From NCBI GenBank assembly GCA_949742895.1, contig CATJRT010000157.1:1-6436 (forward strand): DNA of 6,436 nt, read 5' to 3'. Below, one piece after another: positions 4,142 through 6,436 of this stretch. Position numbers and translations under genes: made by a program. The DNA comes from an uncultured Eubacteriales bacterium. Its GTDB lineage: Bacteria; Bacillota_A; Clostridia; Oscillospirales; Oscillospiraceae. Each line of letters starts with the position of its first letter. Position 1 is the stretch's first letter. The notes under the pieces are model-generated. The model was not told the DNA's origin and ran no database searches. It saw only the letters and a list, made by a program, of their open reading frames with translations.

Positions 4142-6436
4142 TCACAGGATCAGCCCTATCAGCCCCTCCGGCTCTGCCCCCACCAGGGGCAGGGATACCG
4201 TAGCCTTGAACAGGTCGCCGTCGATGCTGATGTCAAACCGGCCATGCTGCAATTCCGTTAGCGACTGGGCGATGGACAGGCCCAAGCCGCTGCCCGCCTG
4301 GTTCCGGGACTCGTCCCCCCGGACGAACCGCTCCATGAGCCGCTCGGCGGGCATATCCAGCGCGTCCCGTGAGATGTTCTTCACCGACAGCACCGCCCAG
4401 CCTCCGCTCTCCCGCAGGTCCACGTACACTCGGGTCCCCGGCAGGGCGTATTTGGCGCAGTTGCTCAGCAGGTTGTCCAGTACCCGCCATAGGTGCCGCC
4501 CATCCGCGTCCACCCACATGGACGTCTCCGGCAGGGAGCGCACCACAGTCAGCCCCTGGGCCTCCAGCCGGTCGCCGCACTCCGCCAGGGCCTGGTCGGT
4601 GAGCTGGCACAGATCCAGCCGCTCCCAGCTTACAGTGAGGTTGCCGGTGGACGCCTTAGACGCCTCCACCAAGTCCTCGGTGAGCTTCTTCAGCCGCTGG
4701 CTCTTCCGGTCCAGCACCTCGATATACTCCGCCGCCTTGGGGTCTTGGATGTCCGCCTTTTTCAGCAGGTCCACATAGTTGATGATGGAGGTCAGCGGCG
4801 TTTTCAGGTCGTGGGACACGTTGGTGATCAGCTCTGCCTTGAAGTGCTCGCTGCGCATTCGCTCGTCCACCGCCGTGGAGATAGCCTGGCTGAGGTTGTT
4901 CAGCTCGTCGGCGTGGCCCCGGAGATCAGGGAGCATCCGCCGGGTGTCGATGTGGTAGTGCGGGTTCCCGCCGATGATCTCCTGGGTCCCCCGGCGAATC
5001 TTCTTCCACTGGTATGCCCACAGGCACAGATAAGCCGTCGCAAGAAAGCTCACGATCAGCCACAGCCCGGAGGCGCTGCCGTTATCCACCGTCATAAAGG
5101 AAAAGAGCAGATATGCCATACAGCCAAACACCGCCTTCCAGATGAGGGGGACCGCCGCAGCAGCGGAGCGTACCGCCCGCACGCCCCGGCCCGCCGCGCG
5201 CAAGCCCCAGGCGCACAGCTTCCAGGTCCAGGTGTTGCGCAGCAGCGTGTGGGCCTTGACCCGGGCGCACACCGTCACCAACGCCCCCAGACCCAGGGCC
5301 GCCGTGGCGGACACCGCCATACCCACAGAGATGAGCTGGACATACATGGGCGCATACATATAGGAATAGCCCTCTACGGACACGTTCAGCCCGATGCCCA
5401 GGGCCGCTACGCCCAACAGAAACATGGACAGCAACAGCACGTCGGCGGGCACGCGGTGGAACCAATTCAGGTAAATGCCCTCCACCCCCCGCTTGTGCCC
5501 TGAGGAAGCGCACACGTACACCGTCAGCAGGATGCCGGATACAGCGCACACAATGGTGATAGCCAGGTTTCTCTCCCGGTCGGCCTGCCACTGGTTCAGC
5601 TTGAAATCGGCCTTCCTGTACTGATCGTCCACCATACCGCTCCGGTTCACCCACAACACCAGGTTGACTGTGCTGTCCTCCACCTCGGCCACTTTTTCCC
5701 AGGACATGGAATCCACATCGAAGCGGTAGCCGAACTGGTTGACAGTCAGGGAATTCTCCACAGACGGCCCGTAGACATACCGGCCCTGGGCGGTGGTCAC
5801 CACCAGTACGCTGGCGTTTTTCTTCCCATCGGTGAACACAGTGTCCGGCTCCACCTGCGCCGCCGGGATGCCTGCGCTGGCGTGCGGCGCCGGGGCATCG
5901 ACGCCGGTGTCCGCCGCCTCTTCCCCATCCTGGAAGGCGTTCACCAGGTCCATCAGTGCGATACCCCACTCATCCAGGTCCACCGACTCCTCATCCTCCA
6001 GGTCGATGTTGACGGAATCCTGTATCACCTCCGGCCAGTAGGCCGTCCCGATCTCCACGTCGAAGCCGCCGCCCCACTGGTAGGCATACCAATACTCCGG
6101 CCCCCGGATGCCGCCGGCCTCCATGGTATTGCCCCGCAGCACTGCGCCGCCTTCCCCGATGAGCTGCCAGCGCAGGTTGGTGTTCTCCGCGCTCAGCTCC
6201 TCCTCAAGCTGGGCCTTGTTGCGCTGCTGGAAGGCGGACAGAACCCCCCCCTGCTCCTCTATCCGCTCGTACTCCAGGAGCCGCATCACCCGTTCGGAAT
6301 CGCTTCGCACCATGTAGCTCATGGTGTAGCCGTCGGAGAGGTAGCTCTCGCTCCACAGCGCGTCAAAATTGGCCAGTTGATACCAGCCCATGATGGCGGT
6401 GGCGGTGAAACCCGCCACCGCCGCGATGAAGGCCAG
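4142..6436 (-). CDS. Multi-span membrane sensor histidine kinase (N-terminus beyond window)
   Basis: At least 764 residues are visible. The frame stays open to the right edge and the first residues (LAFIAAVAGFTATAIMGW) are already a membrane helix, so the true start lies outside. A GTG at 6418 is internal to that helix. Counting from that GTG: helix one to about 15; extracytoplasmic sensor region about 16-283; helices near 284-304, 326-346, 358-384, 423-443 and 449-469; HAMP-like linker about 471-525; HisKA with NVSHDLKTPLTS (phospho-acceptor His 536); ATPase domain with N-box NLLSNCAKYA (649-658), F-like box ERFVRGDESR (696-705) and G2 box GSGLGLSIA (709-717). The usual DxGxG G1 box is replaced by VKNIS (679-683), a variant I recall from related Firmicutes kinases that should still be active. 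It would autophosphorylate and pass phosphate to a response regulator, probably encoded just upstream, to the right. The ligand is unknown. Confidence 0.93.
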   Translation of the reverse strand: MAFIAAVAGFTATAIMGWYQLANFDALWSESYLSDGYTMSYMVRSDSERVMRLLEYERIEEQGGVLSAFQQRNKAQLEEELSAENTNLRWQLIGEGGAVLRGNTMEAGGIRGPEYWYAYQWGGGFDVEIGTAYWPEVIQDSVNIDLEDEESVDLDEWGIALMDLVNAFQDGEEAADTGVDAPAPHASAGIPAAQVEPDTVFTDGKKNASVLVVTTAQGRYVYGPSVENSLTVNQFGYRFDVDSMSWEKVAEVEDSTVNLVLWVNRSGMVDDQYRKADFKLNQWQADRERNLAITIVCAVSGILLTVYVCASSGHKRGVEGIYLNWFHRVPADVLLLSMFLLGVAALGIGLNVSVEGYSYMYAPMYVQLISVGMAVSATAALGLGALVTVCARVKAHTLLRNTWTWKLCAWGLRAAGRGVRAVRSAAAAVPLIWKAVFGCMAYLLFSFMTVDNGSASGLWLIVSFLATAYLCLWAYQWKKIRRGTQEIIGGNPHYHIDTRRMLPDLRGHADELNNLSQAISTAVDERMRSEHFKAELITNVSHDLKTPLTSIINYVDLLKKADIQDPKAAEYIEVLDRKSQRLKKLTEDLVEASKASTGNLTVSWERLDLCQLTDQALAECGDRLEAQGLTVVRSLPETSMWVDADGRHLWRVLDNLLSNCAKYALPGTRVYVDLRESGGWAVLSVKNISRDALDMPAERLMERFVRGDESRNQAGSGLGLSIAQSLTELQHGRFDISIDGDLFKATVSLPLVGAEPEGLIGLIL
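6395..6422. repeat. 11-bp GC-rich inverted repeat inside the kinase gene, near its 5' end
   Basis: GGCGGTGGCGG (6395-6405) and CCGCCACCGCC (6412-6422) are perfect inverted copies around a 6-base loop. They fall in codons for the first membrane helix (Ala, Val, Gly, Thr). The structure could form in the mRNA and slow early translation, or be a by-product of GC-rich Ala/Thr codons. Confidence 0.55.

Noticed and set aside
4493..5503. Plus-strand 336-codon open frame within the kinase gene
   Set aside because: It is a shadow frame of the histidine kinase on the other strand, with biased composition and no domain.

Overview
The window looks like chromosomal DNA from a GC-rich, gut-type Clostridia relative, possibly Oscillospiraceae (Flavonifractor/Oscillibacter-like). 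That placement is inferred from GC-rich coding DNA with AT-rich intergenic DNA, strong AGGAGG-type ribosome binding sites, a lipobox lipoprotein, a multi-membrane-span sensor kinase of Firmicutes type, and a SARP/BTAD regulator of the kind found in these clostridia. No tRNA, rRNA, CRISPR array or insertion sequence is visible.

Layout. Positions 1-1400 (minus strand) hold the start of a type II secretion / type IV pilus-like operon: a GspF/PilC-family inner-membrane protein, then a 107-residue membrane-anchored pseudopilin-like protein, then the first 12 codons of a further gene. Those codons read like a class III (prepilin) leader ending in Gly exactly at the window edge. The genes are tightly packed (4-base gap, then ATGA overlap). 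A 14-bp perfect hairpin (1437-1468) separates this operon from the next minus-strand gene. Positions 1546-2571 (minus) encode a lipoprotein with a transglutaminase-like Cys-His-Asp domain. A 303-bp AT-rich divergent promoter region (2572-2874) follows, with an extended -10 promoter facing the lipoprotein, two copies of an 11-bp A/T palindrome 20 bp apart just upstream of it, and a second promoter facing right. Positions 2875-4080 (plus) encode a SARP/BTAD-type transcription regulator whose C-terminal third resembles a GGDEF domain that has lost its signature. It ends at a strong intrinsic terminator (4096-4131). Positions 4142-6436 (minus, convergent) hold most of a large sensor histidine kinase, missing only its N-terminal end beyond the right edge.

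How they may work together (inference). The divergent arrangement makes the SARP-like protein a candidate regulator of the lipoprotein gene, of itself, and perhaps of the downstream pilus-like operon if transcription passes the hairpin. The kinase belongs to a separate, convergent unit, and its response regulator is probably encoded just outside the right edge. The most distinctive item is the fusion of a SARP DNA-binding/BTAD unit to a degenerate GGDEF-like module beside a cell-surface lipoprotein and a pilus-like operon.
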